Below, piece after piece: positions 22,652 through 32,081 of a stretch of DNA of 64,000 bases. The position numbers and the translations under genes are program-made. The stretch is from Chelatococcus sambhunathii. GTDB lineage: Bacteria > Pseudomonadota > Alphaproteobacteria > Rhizobiales > Methylopilaceae. The notes under the pieces were generated by a model. It worked only from the letters and a program-made list of their open reading frames with translations. It ran no database searches and was not told the DNA's origin. The number at the start of each line of letters is the position of its first letter. Position 1 is the stretch's first letter. The DNA lies in NCBI GenBank assembly GCA_031316315.1, contig JADBEO010000014.1, positions 29,223-93,222 on the forward strand. The letters run 5' to 3'.

Positions 22652-22748
22652 ACTTACGCAGCCGATAACGAGACTGGGATTGAGCGCTTGTGGTCGCTCG
22701 CGCGGCGCCACTTGACCAAGCGTCGGCGACGGAGACATCGTCTGTGAG

Positions 22749-23342
22749 GTGTCATGGAGGATCTGCCGCGTGTCGGCGATCGCGAGCGTCACGTTCGGGC
22801 GGGTTTGCGCTGCGCGGGCGGCTTCCGCCGCCGCCGTGCTGCTAGCGTCGCTGACGATCGCTCCCGCCGCCGAATACGGCGCGCTCGCCACGTTTGAGGG
22901 CCTTCCCAAGGCCCCCATCGCCGCCACGGATCTTGGCGGCGCTCCCTTGTCGATCGCGGCGGATCCGGGTCGGGTGACGCTGGTCCATTTCTTCGCCAGC
23001 TGGTGCGAGCCCTGCGTCACGGAACTGCCCGAGCTTTCGCGCTTCGCCGAGGAGCGGCGCGATCGGGTCCGCTTCGTCGGCGTGAATGTCGCCGAGCCGG
23101 CGGTTCGCGCGCAGAAATTCGCGGCGCGCTTCGCGCTGCCGGGGCCCGTCGCGCTGGACGAGAACAAGTCGATCGCCAGCGCCTTCCGCGTGCGCGGACT
23201 GCCCGCGACCGTGCTGATCGCGCCCGGCGGCGCAACGTCGCTCGCCGCCGCCGGCCCGCTCCACTGGAATTCCGCCGAAACCGCCCGGGCCATCGACGGC
23301 CTCGCGCGATCCAACAAGAAGCCCCAAGGAGAACAGCCATGA
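22749..23342 (+). CDS. TlpA/ResA-like thioredoxin-fold protein
   Basis: A 197-residue protein starting at GTG 22749, with an N-terminal hydrophobic segment (~20-40, signal or anchor) and a periplasmic thioredoxin fold. The redox motif is WCEPC in '[19 protein letters not shown]'; '[17 protein letters not shown]' and '[15 protein letters not shown]' (cis-Pro loop) complete the TlpA/ResA-like pattern. Its TGA overlaps the ATG of a Tat-exported transglutaminase-like protein (ATGA), so the two are translationally coupled. Reduction of that enzyme's catalytic Cys is a natural hypothesis. Confidence 0.85.
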   Translation: MSWRICRVSAIASVTFGRVCAARAASAAAVLLASLTIAPAAEYGALATFEGLPKAPIAATDLGGAPLSIAADPGRVTLVHFFASWCEPCVTELPELSRFAEERRDRVRFVGVNVAEPAVRAQKFAARFALPGPVALDENKSIASAFRVRGLPATVLIAPGGATSLAAAGPLHWNSAETARAIDGLARSNKKPQGEQP

Positions 23343-24430
23343 TGCATCGTCGGACCATCCTGAAGACCGGCGTGGCCGCCCTCGGCGTCGCGGCTCTCGG
23401 CCGCAGCGCGCTCGCGGGCGAGGCCGCCGTCTTCGCGCCGAAGCCGGGGGCTTGGCGCAGCTTCGAAATCCGCACGCGGATCGAACTCGCGCCATCGAAG
23501 GGTATCTCCCGGGTCTGGGTCCCGACGCCGAGCTTCGCCGCGGACGACTGGACGAAGCCTGGCGAGACGCGCATCGAGGGCAACGCGGCGAAGGCCGACC
23601 TCGTCGCGGGCCCCGTCGGCATGGCGGTCGCCGAATGGAAGGAAGGCGCGGAGCAGCCGCGCATCGAGGTGGTGAGCCGCGTCTCGACCCGCGACCGCGA
23701 CGTGTCGTCGGCGGACGGCGCCGACGCGCTCTCGGGCGCCGACCGCGAAAAGTATCTGGCCGCGACCAGGCTCATCCCGACGGACGGCATCGTCGCGAGG
23801 ACCGCCGCAAACATCGTCGGTTCGGAGACCGACGATCGCGCCAAGGCGAAGGCGATCTACGAATGGGTCGTGCAGAACACCCATCGCGACGCCAAGGTGC
23901 GCGGCTGCGGTCTCGGCGACATCGCCACGATGCTCGAAAGCGGCAACCTCGGCGGCAAGTGCGCCGACATCAACGCGCTCTATGTCGGCCTCGCCCGCGC
24001 GGCCGGCCTGCCGGCCCGCGACGTCTACGGCATCCGCGTCGCGCCCTCGCGCTTCGGCTACAAGAGCCTCGGCGCGAACAGCGAGACCATCACCAAGTCG
24101 CAGCACTGCCGCGCGGAAGTCTGGCTCGACGGGGCGGGCTGGTTCCCGGTCGACCCGGCGGACGTGCGCAAGGTCGCGCTCGAGGAGCCGCCGGCCAACC
24201 TCTCGCTCGACGATCCGAAGGTGACGGCGGCCCGCGCCGCTCTGTTCGGATCCTGGGAGACCAACTGGCTCGCCTACAACGACGCCCACGACGTCAAGCT
24301 GCCCGGTTCGCAGGCCGCGCCGCTCGGCTTCTTCATGTATCCGCAGGCGGAAACTGTCGCGGGCCTGCTGGACTGTCTCGACCCGGACAGCTTCAAATAC
24401 GCGATCACGGCGCGCGAAGTGACAGCTTAA
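23339..24430 (+). CDS. Tat-exported transglutaminase-like protein
   Basis: A 363-residue protein with a twin-arginine-type signal ('[19 protein letters not shown]', cleavage near 'ALAGEA'). The transglutaminase-like core shows Cys208 in '[18 protein letters not shown]', His256 in '[15 protein letters not shown]' and Asp272 in '[10 protein letters not shown]', an apparently intact triad. Export by Tat implies folding, and perhaps cofactor loading, before secretion. It starts at ATG 23339 (a second ATG follows directly) and overlaps the TlpA-like gene by 4 bases. The role may be peptide or peptidoglycan-linked amide chemistry in the periplasm. Substrate unknown. Confidence 0.85.
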   Translation: MMHRRTILKTGVAALGVAALGRSALAGEAAVFAPKPGAWRSFEIRTRIELAPSKGISRVWVPTPSFAADDWTKPGETRIEGNAAKADLVAGPVGMAVAEWKEGAEQPRIEVVSRVSTRDRDVSSADGADALSGADREKYLAATRLIPTDGIVARTAANIVGSETDDRAKAKAIYEWVVQNTHRDAKVRGCGLGDIATMLESGNLGGKCADINALYVGLARAAGLPARDVYGIRVAPSRFGYKSLGANSETITKSQHCRAEVWLDGAGWFPVDPADVRKVALEEPPANLSLDDPKVTAARAALFGSWETNWLAYNDAHDVKLPGSQAAPLGFFMYPQAETVAGLLDCLDPDSFKYAITAREVTA

Positions 24431-24438
24431 CCTTCCTT

Positions 24439-24559
24439 CTTGTCCCGGCCTCCGAGCCGGGCCCCGGAAGCGCGACGTCGCGGACGAGTCGTCGTGGTCG
24501 CGAGGGTCGTTCTTCGCCCTTAGCGCGTCTGGGGTCCCGGCTCGGAGACCGGGACAAGG
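24439..24559. repeat. inverted-repeat intergenic element
   Basis: The stretches 24439-24467 and ~24530-24559 are near-perfect reverse complements (CTTGTCCCGG[C/T]CTCCGAGCCGGG core) separated by ~60 bp. Such long palindromic elements with 'GTCCCGG' ends are common dispersed intergenic repeats in Hyphomicrobiales. It sits between two convergent genes, where the folded RNA could terminate or stabilise transcripts. Related elements lie at 37603-37703 and 46727-48009. Confidence 0.75.
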
Positions 24560-24567
24560 TTTATGGG

Positions 24568-25077
24568 CTATCTCGCGCCGATCGTGCGCTGAAACGCCAG
24601 CAGGTCGAGCACGGGTCCGGCCTCGCGTCCGCCGAAGCGCGTGACGAGCGCATGCGCTTGGCCGCGGTGGTGGGTCTGGTGGTTGAACAGATGCGCGAGC
24701 GCATCCGCGCGCGGCTGCTCGACGACGTCGGGCGTCGTGACGCGCCGGTAGCGGAAAACGCCTCCGAGGTCGTCGTCGCTCAGGCGTTCTATCCAGTCGA
24801 TGATGCGCCGATCCTCAGCCCTGCGGGCCGCGCGAAGCGGCTCGAACGTCTCGAACAGGACGGCGTCGAGCCTGTCCGGCGCCTCGCCCTCGCCGGTCAG
24901 GCGCCTCATCCAGATCCGGTCAGTGACGAGGAGATGGTTGAGCGTGCCGCGGAGCGAGCCGAAGAAGGCGCCGCCTTCCTGCTCGAAGGAGCCGGCCGGC
25001 AAGGACGCCACGGCGTCGTAGAGCCGCTCGTTGGCCCAGGCGTTGTAGCCGGCGAGCGTCGTCCAGTGAGCCTTCAT
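24568..25077 (-). CDS. DinB family protein
   Basis: A 169-residue four-helix-bundle protein of the DinB/YfiT type. It shows '[19 protein letters not shown]' at the start, a His in '[19 protein letters not shown]' and a second His motif '[17 protein letters not shown]' at the end; the three His residues form the family's metal site. Members include thiol-dependent S-transferases, but most are uncharacterised. It faces the Tat-transglutaminase gene and is divergent from ndk. Confidence 0.9.
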   Translation of the reverse strand: MKAHWTTLAGYNAWANERLYDAVASLPAGSFEQEGGAFFGSLRGTLNHLLVTDRIWMRRLTGEGEAPDRLDAVLFETFEPLRAARRAEDRRIIDWIERLSDDDLGGVFRYRRVTTPDVVEQPRADALAHLFNHQTHHRGQAHALVTRFGGREAGPVLDLLAFQRTIGAR

Positions 25078-25281
25078 TGGTGGAGGTCTCCAATGCTTCC
25101 GCCGGATCCCGGCTGGCGTCGTCGCTTCCGCATTCGCCGCCGACCGCGAGCTCAGCGGCTCCTGAGCTTTCGCCCCGCGCGAGCCCGCGCTATAAGCCGC
25201 GCGCTTCCATCACCCTTCGGCGCGACGGGACCGCATGCCTCAAACCGCGGCCGCGCCCGATCACCAGACAAGGCGAACCTC

Positions 25282-25704
25282 ATGGCCATCGAGCGCACCT
25301 TCTCGATCATCAAGCCCGACGCGACCCGTCGCAACATCACCGGCAAGATCCTGTCCTACATCGAGGCCGCCGGCCTGCGCGTCATCGCGCAGAAGCGCAT
25401 CCACATGACCAAGGAGCAGGCCGAGGGTTTCTATGCGGTCCACAAGGAGCGGCCGTTCTTCAACGACCTCGTCTCGTTCATGATCTCCGGCCCCGTCGTC
25501 GTCCAGGTGCTCGAGGGCGAGAACGCGATCGCGAAGTACCGCGAGGTGATGGGCGCGACCAACCCGGCCAACGCCGCCGAGGGCACCATCCGCAAGGATT
25601 TCGCCGAGTCGATCGAGGCCAACTCGGTGCACGGCTCCGACGCGCCCGAGACGGCGAAGGAAGAGATCGCGTACTTCTTCACCGACAAAGAAATCGTCGG
25701 CTGA
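25282..25704 (+). CDS. ndk: nucleoside diphosphate kinase
   Basis: A 140-residue NDP kinase, standard bacterial length. It balances nucleoside triphosphate pools through a phospho-His intermediate. '[18 protein letters not shown]' is the N-terminal signature and the catalytic His117 lies in '[14 protein letters not shown]'. The ATG is at 25282. It is a monocistronic unit followed by a G/C-rich hairpin. Confidence 0.98.
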   Translation: MAIERTFSIIKPDATRRNITGKILSYIEAAGLRVIAQKRIHMTKEQAEGFYAVHKERPFFNDLVSFMISGPVVVQVLEGENAIAKYREVMGATNPANAAEGTIRKDFAESIEANSVHGSDAPETAKEEIAYFFTDKEIVG

Positions 25705-25749
25705 ACGAAAGCGCTGGCGCCATTCCGTCGTCAGGTATGCATGATGCCA

Positions 25750-25775
25750 GGCGGCCGGTCGTTCGGCCGGCCGCC
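25750..25775 (+). terminator. G/C-rich hairpin downstream of ndk
   Basis: GGCGGCCG at 25750-25757 pairs with CGGCCGCC at 25768-25775. It lies 46 bp beyond the ndk stop. It has no T-run, so termination is plausible but not certain. Confidence 0.45.
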
Positions 25776-25853
25776 ACGGGCCCGTCATGGGCGCAAAGCC
25801 GCAAACCGCCCAAAGAAGCGGCGCGGCGATAGGGAACGTTACGGAGGCGTCCC

Positions 25854-26555
25854 ATGACCTTCGGCTCGGCCGAATGGCTCGCGCTCGGCGAGATCATCTG
25901 GATCAATGCTTTGCTTTCGGGCGACAACGCTGTCGTCATCGCCATGGCCTGCCGGTCGCTTCCGGCCACGCAGCGCAAGGTCGGCATGGTCGCCGGCGCC
26001 GGAGTGGCCATCGGACTGCGTGTGCTGTTCACGCTGATCATCGTCCGGCTGCTCGGCATCCCATACCTGAAGATCGTTGGCGCACTCGCGCTGCTTTACA
26101 TCGCCATCGATCTGGTGGGCCCGCAGGGCGCCGAGGATGAGCAGGGCGTCAAGAGCCATGAGAGCCTGTGGCGGGCGATCATGACGATCGCGATCGCGGA
26201 CGTCGTGATGAGCCTCGACAACGTCATCGCCATCGCGGGCGTGGCCGGCGACCATTTCGGTTTGCTGGTTCTCGGACTTGTGATCTCGGTTCCCATGATC
26301 GTCGCGGGCAGCGCCGTCATTCTCGCCATAATGGACAGGGTCCCGGTGATCGTGTGGGCCGGCGCCGCGCTGCTCGGCTACGTCGCAGGCGAGATGATCG
26401 TCTCCGATCATGCGCTCGAGGACAGGTTCGGCGCCGAGTATGTCCACAGCTGGGAGACCACTGCCGCCGTCACGCTGGCGATCGTCGTCGTGCTGGTCGG
26501 CTGGCTGATGAGAAGGATGCGAACCCGCGAACGGGTCGAGCATCCTTCGGGATGA
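25854..26555 (+). CDS. TerC/YjbE family integral membrane protein (first of tandem pair)
   Basis: A 233-residue membrane protein with about seven hydrophobic segments. The TerC-family signatures are the acidic, metal-binding membrane motifs 'LLSGDNAVVIAMACRSLP' in the first helix and 'DVVMSLDNVIAIAGVA' in the middle. Relatives export Mn2+ or other divalent ions. It is followed 74 bp later by a paralog with the same motifs. I looked for a yybP-ykoY Mn2+ riboswitch upstream and did not recognise one. Confidence 0.9.
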   Translation: MTFGSAEWLALGEIIWINALLSGDNAVVIAMACRSLPATQRKVGMVAGAGVAIGLRVLFTLIIVRLLGIPYLKIVGALALLYIAIDLVGPQGAEDEQGVKSHESLWRAIMTIAIADVVMSLDNVIAIAGVAGDHFGLLVLGLVISVPMIVAGSAVILAIMDRVPVIVWAGAALLGYVAGEMIVSDHALEDRFGAEYVHSWETTAAVTLAIVVVLVGWLMRRMRTRERVEHPSG

Positions 26556-26629
26556 TCTGATCCGCCGTCTTCCGGCGGGCCCAATGTGACCAACGACCGG
26601 GCGCAACGCCCGGCGCTTCGGAGGACGGA

Positions 26630-27397
26630 ATGCAGTTCAGCTTCGCTTTCGACGACCCCACCTTCTGGGTGGGGTTGCTCCAGATCATCTGGATCGATCT
26701 GCTTCTGTCCGGCGACAACGCCGTGGTGATCGCGCTCGCCTGCCGCAAGCTTCCGCCCAGCCAGCGGAAGATGGGCATCCTGCTCGGCGCGGGCGCCGCC
26801 GTCGGGCTGCGCATCATCTTCGCGTTCTTCATCACCTTCCTGCTCGGCGTGCCGTATCTGAAGGTCCTCGGCGGCGTCCTGCTGTTCTGGATCGCGATCA
26901 AGCTCGCGACCGACGAGCACGAAGAGCATTCGGACGTCGCAGCGAGCGAGAACCTCTGGGGCGCCGTCCGCACGATCGCCATAGCCGACGCGGTGATGAG
27001 CCTCGACAACGTGGTGGCGATCGCCGCGGCCGCGAAGGGGCATCCGGAGCTGTTCATCTTCGGCCTGCTGCTGACCATCCCCCTGATCATCGCCGGCTCC
27101 ACGCTTCTGAGCGCGGTCCTGCAGCGCTTCCCGATCCTCGTCTGGCTCGGCGCCGCCCTGCTTGGCTGGATCGCGGGCGAGATGATCGTCGGCGACGTCG
27201 CGGCGTTGAACTTCCTCGCCGGCCTCGACCCTGCATACGTCATCGACGACGCTCATAATCCCGGCCAGAAGATTTCTGTGGGATGGATCCACTATACCGC
27301 CGCCATCGTCGGAGCCGCGTTCGTCGTGCTGGTCGGCTTCGCTCTGAAGCGGCGCAAGCATGCGACCGCGGAGGGGACGATCAAGGACGCGTCCTGA
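26630..27397 (+). CDS. TerC/YjbE family integral membrane protein (second of tandem pair)
   Basis: A 255-residue paralog of the upstream gene. It shares 'LLLSGDNAVVIALACRKLP', 'RKMGILLGAGAAVGLR' and 'DAVMSLDNVVAIAAAAKG', but has an additional ~20-residue loop before the last membrane segment ('DPAYVIDDAHNPGQKIS'). The ATG at 26630 follows GGAGG. The two were probably produced by tandem duplication and may form a heteromeric or differently regulated metal exporter (inference). The gene ends at a strong terminator. Confidence 0.9.
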   Translation: MQFSFAFDDPTFWVGLLQIIWIDLLLSGDNAVVIALACRKLPPSQRKMGILLGAGAAVGLRIIFAFFITFLLGVPYLKVLGGVLLFWIAIKLATDEHEEHSDVAASENLWGAVRTIAIADAVMSLDNVVAIAAAAKGHPELFIFGLLLTIPLIIAGSTLLSAVLQRFPILVWLGAALLGWIAGEMIVGDVAALNFLAGLDPAYVIDDAHNPGQKISVGWIHYTAAIVGAAFVVLVGFALKRRKHATAEGTIKDAS

Positions 27398-27421
27398 CCG
27401 CACGGTCAGCCTCGAAATACG

Positions 27422-27450
27422 AAGGGCGCGGCTTTCGCCGCGCCCTTTTT
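27422..27450 (+). terminator. rho-independent terminator after tandem TerC genes
   Basis: An 11-bp stem (27422-27432 with 27437-27447), a TTTC loop, and a T-run ending at 27450. It is placed 24 bp after the second TerC gene and just before the end of the convergent purN, so it insulates the two units. Confidence 0.92.
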
Positions 27451-27475
27451 CGTTCCGGCCAAGCCCAGAATTCCG

Positions 27476-28126
27476 TCAGGGCCAGATGAGCAGCCCGCTG
27501 TCCTCCGGCTCCGGGCCGAAGCGCACGCGCCCGTCCTCAAGGCGCGCCGTCCCGCGCGCCCACATGGCGAGCGCCCGGGGGTAGAGCAGGTGTTCGGCCG
27601 CCAGGACGCGCGCAGCGAGGCTGCTTTCGTCGTCGCCGTCGAGCACCGGGACGGCGGCCTGGGCGATGATCGGACCCGCATCCATCTCCGCGGTCACCAG
27701 ATGCACGGTGCAGCCATGGAGCTTGACGCCAGCGGCGAGGGCGCGCGCGTGGGTGTCGAGGCCCTTGAAGCTCGGCAGCAGGGCAGGGTGGATGTTGAGC
27801 ATCCGCCCTTCCCAGCGATCGATGAAGCCCGGCGTCAGCAGCCGCATGAAGCCTGCGAAGCAGACGACGTCGGGTGCGATGCGCGAGAGTTCGGCGTCGA
27901 GCGCGACGTCGAACGCCTCGCGCGAGGCGAACGCCTTGTGGTCGATGATGCTCGTCGGCACCCCGGCCCGCGCGGCGACGGCGAGCGCGCCGGCGCCCGG
28001 CCGGTTCGAGATCACGGCGACGATCTCGGCCGGATAATCGGGCTCGGCCGCGGCGTCGATCAGCGCCGCCATGTTCGACCCTCGTCCCGAGACGAGGATG
28101 GCGACCCGCTTGCGAGGCTCCGCCAT
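27476..28126 (-). CDS. purN: phosphoribosylglycinamide formyltransferase (folate-dependent GART)
   Basis: A 216-residue PurN that formylates GAR with 10-formyl-THF in purine biosynthesis. Signatures: 'ILVSGRGSNMAALIDAA' for phosphate binding, 'VISNRPGAGAL', and the active-site stretch 'MLNIHPALLPSFKG' with the catalytic Asn-His, plus 'TVHLVTAEMDAGPIIAQAA' with the Asp. The ATG at 28126 overlaps the purM stop by one base (TGATG), so the usual purM-purN coupling is intact. Confidence 0.97.
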   Translation of the reverse strand: MAEPRKRVAILVSGRGSNMAALIDAAAEPDYPAEIVAVISNRPGAGALAVAARAGVPTSIIDHKAFASREAFDVALDAELSRIAPDVVCFAGFMRLLTPGFIDRWEGRMLNIHPALLPSFKGLDTHARALAAGVKLHGCTVHLVTAEMDAGPIIAQAAVPVLDGDDESSLAARVLAAEHLLYPRALAMWARGTARLEDGRVRFGPEPEDSGLLIWP

Positions 28127-29205
28127 CAGAAGCCGAGCGAACCCGAGAACGCCACCGGCTCGTCGGCCGTGCCCCGCGCCACGATCTCGCCGATCCGCGC
28201 GACCGTCTCGCCTTGCTCGGTCAGGACGGCGGCGACCTTTTCGGCGTCCTCCGCCGCGACCACGACGACCATGCCCACGCCGCAGTTGAAGGCGCGCAGC
28301 ATCTCCGCCTCGGCGACGCCGCCGGCCTCGGCCAGCCACCCGAACACCTTCGGCGCAGCGATGGCGGACAGATCGATATCGGCGCCGAGACCGTCGGGAA
28401 GCACGCGCGGAAGATTGTCCGGCAACCCGCCGCCGGTGATGTGCGCAAGCGCCTTGATCGCGCCGCTCTTCAACGCCGCCAGCAGCGGCCTGACATAGAC
28501 CCGCGTCGGCTCAAGCAGCGCGCGGCCGAGCGTCGTTTCGGGCGCGAAGGGGGCCGGCGCATCATAGGACAGACCCGAGCGCGCCACGATGCGGCGGACG
28601 AGCGAGTACCCGTTGGAATGCACCCCGGAGGAGGCGAGCTCCAGCAGGACGTCGCCAGCTTTGACGTCGCGCCGCGGCAGGAGCGTCCCGCGCTCGGCGG
28701 CGCCGACTGCAAAGCCCGCGAGGTCGTAGTCGCCGTCGGCGTACATGCCCGGCATCTCGGCCGTCTCGCCGCCGATCAGCGCGCAGCCGGCCTGCCGGCA
28801 GCCCTCTGCGATGCCGGCGACGACCTCGTAGGCGACGTCCCCCGAAAGTTTCCCGCAGGCGAAATAGTCGAGGAAGAACAGCGGCTCGGCGCCCTGCACC
28901 ACGACGTCGTTGACCGACATGGCGACGAGGTCGATGCCGATGGTGTCGTGCAGGCCGGTCTCGATCGCGATCTTGAGCTTGGTTCCGACACCGTCATTGG
29001 CCGCGACCAGCACGGGATCCTTGAAGCCCGCCGCCTTGAGGTCGAACAGGCCGCCGAAGCCGCCGATCTCGGCGTCGGCGCCCGGCCGACGCGTCGCGCG
29101 CACCACCCCCTTGATGCGGTCGACCAACGCGTTGCCGGCCTCGATATCGACGCCAGCGTCGGCATAGGTCAGTCCATTCGCCATGCTTGTTTCCCGACCG
29201 GTCAT
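28126..29205 (-). CDS. purM: phosphoribosylformylglycinamidine cyclo-ligase
   Basis: A 359-residue PurM (AIR synthetase) catalysing ATP-dependent ring closure of FGAM. The family signatures are present: '[19 protein letters not shown]', '[20 protein letters not shown]', '[19 protein letters not shown]' and '[15 protein letters not shown]'. An alternative start at 29184 ([11 protein letters not shown]) matches the conserved N-terminus a little better. It is cotranscribed with purN. Confidence 0.97.
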   Translation of the reverse strand: MTGRETSMANGLTYADAGVDIEAGNALVDRIKGVVRATRRPGADAEIGGFGGLFDLKAAGFKDPVLVAANDGVGTKLKIAIETGLHDTIGIDLVAMSVNDVVVQGAEPLFFLDYFACGKLSGDVAYEVVAGIAEGCRQAGCALIGGETAEMPGMYADGDYDLAGFAVGAAERGTLLPRRDVKAGDVLLELASSGVHSNGYSLVRRIVARSGLSYDAPAPFAPETTLGRALLEPTRVYVRPLLAALKSGAIKALAHITGGGLPDNLPRVLPDGLGADIDLSAIAAPKVFGWLAEAGGVAEAEMLRAFNCGVGMVVVVAAEDAEKVAAVLTEQGETVARIGEIVARGTADEPVAFSGSLGF

Positions 29206-29315
29206 CGTCGATCCATATCTCTCCGGCGCTGAGACCGCCTAGCGCCTGCTTGAGAACGGGCGCAGCGCCAAGGTCGAAGGCGGCGAGCGTCGAGACACGG
29301 CAGGCATGACGGAGC

Positions 29316-30173
29316 TCAGCATGCCTTGTATTCGTATCGGGGCTTGCCTCTCGGCAGAACGTCGCGGTCGCGGTAGATCACCGAGATGCTGCTTCCCCGC
29401 TTCTCGCAGGCTGCGTTGAATGCGTCGATCGGCTTGATGGGATTGCCTTCGCCGTCTTTCTTGTTGTCGTTGTATTCGATCTCGTAGACCTGATCGCCGT
29501 AGACCTCGGTGTAGTCCTTGCACTCGGAATAGATCTGGCATTCCTCGGCGATCGCGAAATCGAAGCCGATCTGCGACGCGCCGATGGAGGCGAGTTCGGT
29601 CGTGTTCTTCTGCGCGATCGCAAGACCGGCGGCGTGGGCCCGCGCGCTGAGCAGCGTTGCGAAGGCGGCGTTATGCTGCTTCCTCAGCATCTTCCTGGAG
29701 CGCGTCCAGCTGTCCAGGTTGTCGGCCTCAATCGCCTTGAAGCCGTCCTGGGCGCATTGATCGATCCAGGGGCCGACGATGGACATCAGCGCGTCGCGCT
29801 TCGCGGGAGTCGAGGTGTCGAAAAGATGCTCGCCCGGCCAATCGGGATCGGTGACGAACTCGCCCTTCTTCTGGACCAGCAAGTCCGGGTGGTTCTTCCG
29901 CCACCACTTGCCGTCTCCGGGCTGGCTCTGGAAGGCGTTGACGTAGCAGATGTTGTACTTGCCGGCGGCGGGAGCGGCCAGCCGGTCGCGCACCACGATC
30001 CCGACGCTGTCGGCCGGCGTATAGGCGCCGCCGATCTGGTAGTCGAACTTCGCGTTCGCGGGCGGCGGCGTCACGGTCTGCGCGGCCACAGGATAGGCCG
30101 CCGACAGCGCAAGGGTCGCCGCGGCGAGCGCGGCTCTCACGCGAGCAACGGAATGCTTCATATCCCGACCCAT
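29316..30173 (-). CDS. exported GH114-like endo-alpha-1,4-polygalactosaminidase family protein
   Basis: A 285-residue protein with an N-terminal signal peptide (hydrophobic ~14-30, ending 'AAQTV'). The core matches the GH114 TIM-barrel family: 'YNICYVNAFQSQPGDG', 'LFDTSTPAKRDALMS', 'DGFKAIEADNLDSWTRS' (acidic Asp/Glu cluster) and 'IGFDFAIAEECQIYSECKDY'. Such enzymes cleave galactosaminoglycan-type polymers, as in Pel-like matrix turnover, but the function of single-copy alphaproteobacterial members is not established. It stands alone, divergent from the 30.3-36.6 kb operon. Confidence 0.78.
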   Translation of the reverse strand: MGRDMKHSVARVRAALAAATLALSAAYPVAAQTVTPPPANAKFDYQIGGAYTPADSVGIVVRDRLAAPAAGKYNICYVNAFQSQPGDGKWWRKNHPDLLVQKKGEFVTDPDWPGEHLFDTSTPAKRDALMSIVGPWIDQCAQDGFKAIEADNLDSWTRSRKMLRKQHNAAFATLLSARAHAAGLAIAQKNTTELASIGASQIGFDFAIAEECQIYSECKDYTEVYGDQVYEIEYNDNKKDGEGNPIKPIDAFNAACEKRGSSISVIYRDRDVLPRGKPRYEYKAC

Positions 30174-30315
30174 CTGTTACGCCCGACCCGGGCGGAGCGT
30201 GTCGGCGACCGCGGCTCGAAACGTCGAGACGGCGTTTAGACCGCCGCCCGTCCGCGCGCAACCACACCCGTTCGTCGAGCTTTTCGCCGGGGCGACGCGT
30301 GCTTAACTCGAACGC

Positions 30316-30897
30316 ATGGACGAGGCGCCGCGCCTCGTCCGCCGGAGAGCGTCCCGCGTGAACCTGCCGAACCTCCTGACGATCGGCCGCGTCTTCGCGG
30401 TCCCGCTGGTGATTTGGCTGATCGCCGGCGGAGAACTGTTCTGGGCGTTCTGGCTGTTCACCGCGGCCGCGATCACCGACGGGATCGACGGCGCGATCGC
30501 CCGCGCATGGAACCAGCGCACCGAACTCGGCGCCTATCTCGATCCGGTGGCGGACAAGGCGCTGCTGATGTCGATCTACGTCACGCTCGCGATCATCGGC
30601 GAGATTCCGCGCTCGGTCGCGATCCTCGTGGTGTTCCGCGATCTTGTAATCATCGGCGCCGTGATCCTGTCCTGGCTGATCGAAAAGCCGCTTCCGATCG
30701 AGCCGCTGAAGATCAGCAAGCTCAACACCTTCGCTCAGATCGTCTTCGCCGGCGTCGTGCTCGGCTCGAATGGATTCGGTCTCGATCTCGGCCGCGTCGA
30801 GCAGGCGGGCGCTTGGCTGGTCGGCGGCTTGACGCTCGCTTCGGCGGGCGCCTATCTCGCAGCCTTCATCCGGCACATGGCGTTGGACAAGTCGTGA
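30316..30897 (+). CDS. CDP-alcohol phosphatidyltransferase family protein (PgsA-like)
   Basis: A 193-residue multi-pass membrane protein. It carries the defining motif D-G-x2-A-R-x8-G-x3-D-x3-D as 'DGIDGAIARAWNQ' followed by 'GAYLDPVADKALL', which binds two metal ions and transfers a phosphatidyl group from CDP-diacylglycerol to an alcohol. 'NLPNLLTIGRVFAVPLVIW' is typical of PgsA and cardiolipin-synthase (Cls) subgroups; glycerol-3-phosphate or phosphatidylglycerol as acceptor are the main options. First gene of a five-gene co-directional unit. Confidence 0.88.
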   Translation: MDEAPRLVRRRASRVNLPNLLTIGRVFAVPLVIWLIAGGELFWAFWLFTAAAITDGIDGAIARAWNQRTELGAYLDPVADKALLMSIYVTLAIIGEIPRSVAILVVFRDLVIIGAVILSWLIEKPLPIEPLKISKLNTFAQIVFAGVVLGSNGFGLDLGRVEQAGAWLVGGLTLASAGAYLAAFIRHMALDKS

Positions 30898-30923
30898 GCG
30901 GGACGGCCTGAGGAGAACGGGCG

Positions 30924-32081
30924 ATGACGTTGCAGCGCCAGGCCCTGTTCTGGCTCGGCGCCCTGGCGGCGCTGATCCTGTTCCTCTGGCTGTTCTCGGG
31001 CATCCTGCTGCCCTTCGTCGCCGGCCTTGCGCTCGCCTATCTGCTCGATCCGCTCGCAGACCGGCTGGAGCGGCTTGGGCTGCCGCGCGTCTGGGCGACC
31101 GTCGCGATCCTGTCTGCCTTCGTGATGCTGTTCGTCCTGGTGATCATGCTCATCGCCCCCGTGCTCGGAGGGCAGCTCTCGAACTTCATCCAGAACCTGC
31201 CGAAGCTGGTCGCGCGCCTCCAGGACCTGATCGCCGCGCAGAACCGGGACTGGCTGGAGCGGATGCTTGGACAGGGCGTCGATCAGATCAAGGAACAGCT
31301 CGGGGCCATCGTCTCGAAGGGCGTGGATTGGGTGACGACGTTCCTCGCTTCGCTCTGGACCGGCGGCCAAGCGATCGCCTCCGTGCTGAGCCTGCTGATC
31401 GTGACCCCGGTCGTCGCCTTCTACATGCTGATCGACTGGGATCGTATGATGACGGCGATCGACGGCGCGGCGCCGCTCCGGCACAAGGAGACCATCCGTC
31501 GTCTCGCTCGGGAGATTGACGGGAGCATCGCCGGCTTCGTGCGCGGACAGGCGCTGGTCTGCCTGATCCTCGGCACCTTCTATGCGATCGCCTTGACCGC
31601 CGTGGGACTGAACTTCGGCCTGGTCATTGGCCTTGGCGCCGGGCTGATCGGCTTCATCCCCTTCGTCGGGTCCATCACCGGGCTTCTGGTCTCCGTCGGC
31701 GTCGCGATCGTGCAGTTCTGGCCGGACTGGACGATGGTGGCGCTGGTGCTCGGCATCTTCGTCGCGGGCCAGTTCGTGGAGGGCAACATCCTGCAGCCGC
31801 GCCTGGTCGGCCGGTCCGTCGGCCTCCATCCGGTCTGGCTGATGTTTGCGCTCGTCGCCTTCGGCTACCTGTTCGGCTTCGTCGGCCTTCTTGTCGCGGT
31901 GCCGCTCGCTGCGGCGTTTGCCGTGCTCTTCCGTTTCGGGCTCGAGCGCTACCTTGAGAGCCCGTTCTACACGGGCGAGGGCCCGTACGCCGACGCGCTG
32001 CCGGGCGGGTTGCGACGGACGCCGTCCATCGACAAGCCGGCGGAGGCGGCGCCTTTGGCTGGACCCAAGGCGGGCGCCTGA
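30924..32081 (+). CDS. AI-2E family transporter / permease
   Basis: A 385-residue inner-membrane protein of the AI-2E (PerM/YdiK-like) family, with seven or eight hydrophobic segments. Typical patterns are 'LFLWLFSGILLPFVAGLALAY', 'TPVVAFYMLIDWDRM' and 'PFVGSITGLLVSVGVAIVQ' with 'FVEGNILQPRLVGRSVGLHP'. Despite the family name, most members transport unknown substrates, some as Na+/H+ antiporters. Its TGA overlaps the ATG of hdaA (TGATG), so translation of the replication regulator is coupled to it. Confidence 0.9.
   Translation: MTLQRQALFWLGALAALILFLWLFSGILLPFVAGLALAYLLDPLADRLERLGLPRVWATVAILSAFVMLFVLVIMLIAPVLGGQLSNFIQNLPKLVARLQDLIAAQNRDWLERMLGQGVDQIKEQLGAIVSKGVDWVTTFLASLWTGGQAIASVLSLLIVTPVVAFYMLIDWDRMMTAIDGAAPLRHKETIRRLAREIDGSIAGFVRGQALVCLILGTFYAIALTAVGLNFGLVIGLGAGLIGFIPFVGSITGLLVSVGVAIVQFWPDWTMVALVLGIFVAGQFVEGNILQPRLVGRSVGLHPVWLMFALVAFGYLFGFVGLLVAVPLAAAFAVLFRFGLERYLESPFYTGEGPYADALPGGLRRTPSIDKPAEAAPLAGPKAGA

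Noticed and set aside
22559..24289. 576-codon minus-strand frame opposite the TlpA/transglutaminase pair
   Set aside because: Non-protein-like composition and fully explained as a shadow of two well-supported plus-strand genes.
25705..25853. yybP-ykoY Mn2+ riboswitch before the TerC pair
   Set aside because: The conserved internal loop sequences were not recognised; only the ndk hairpin is clear.
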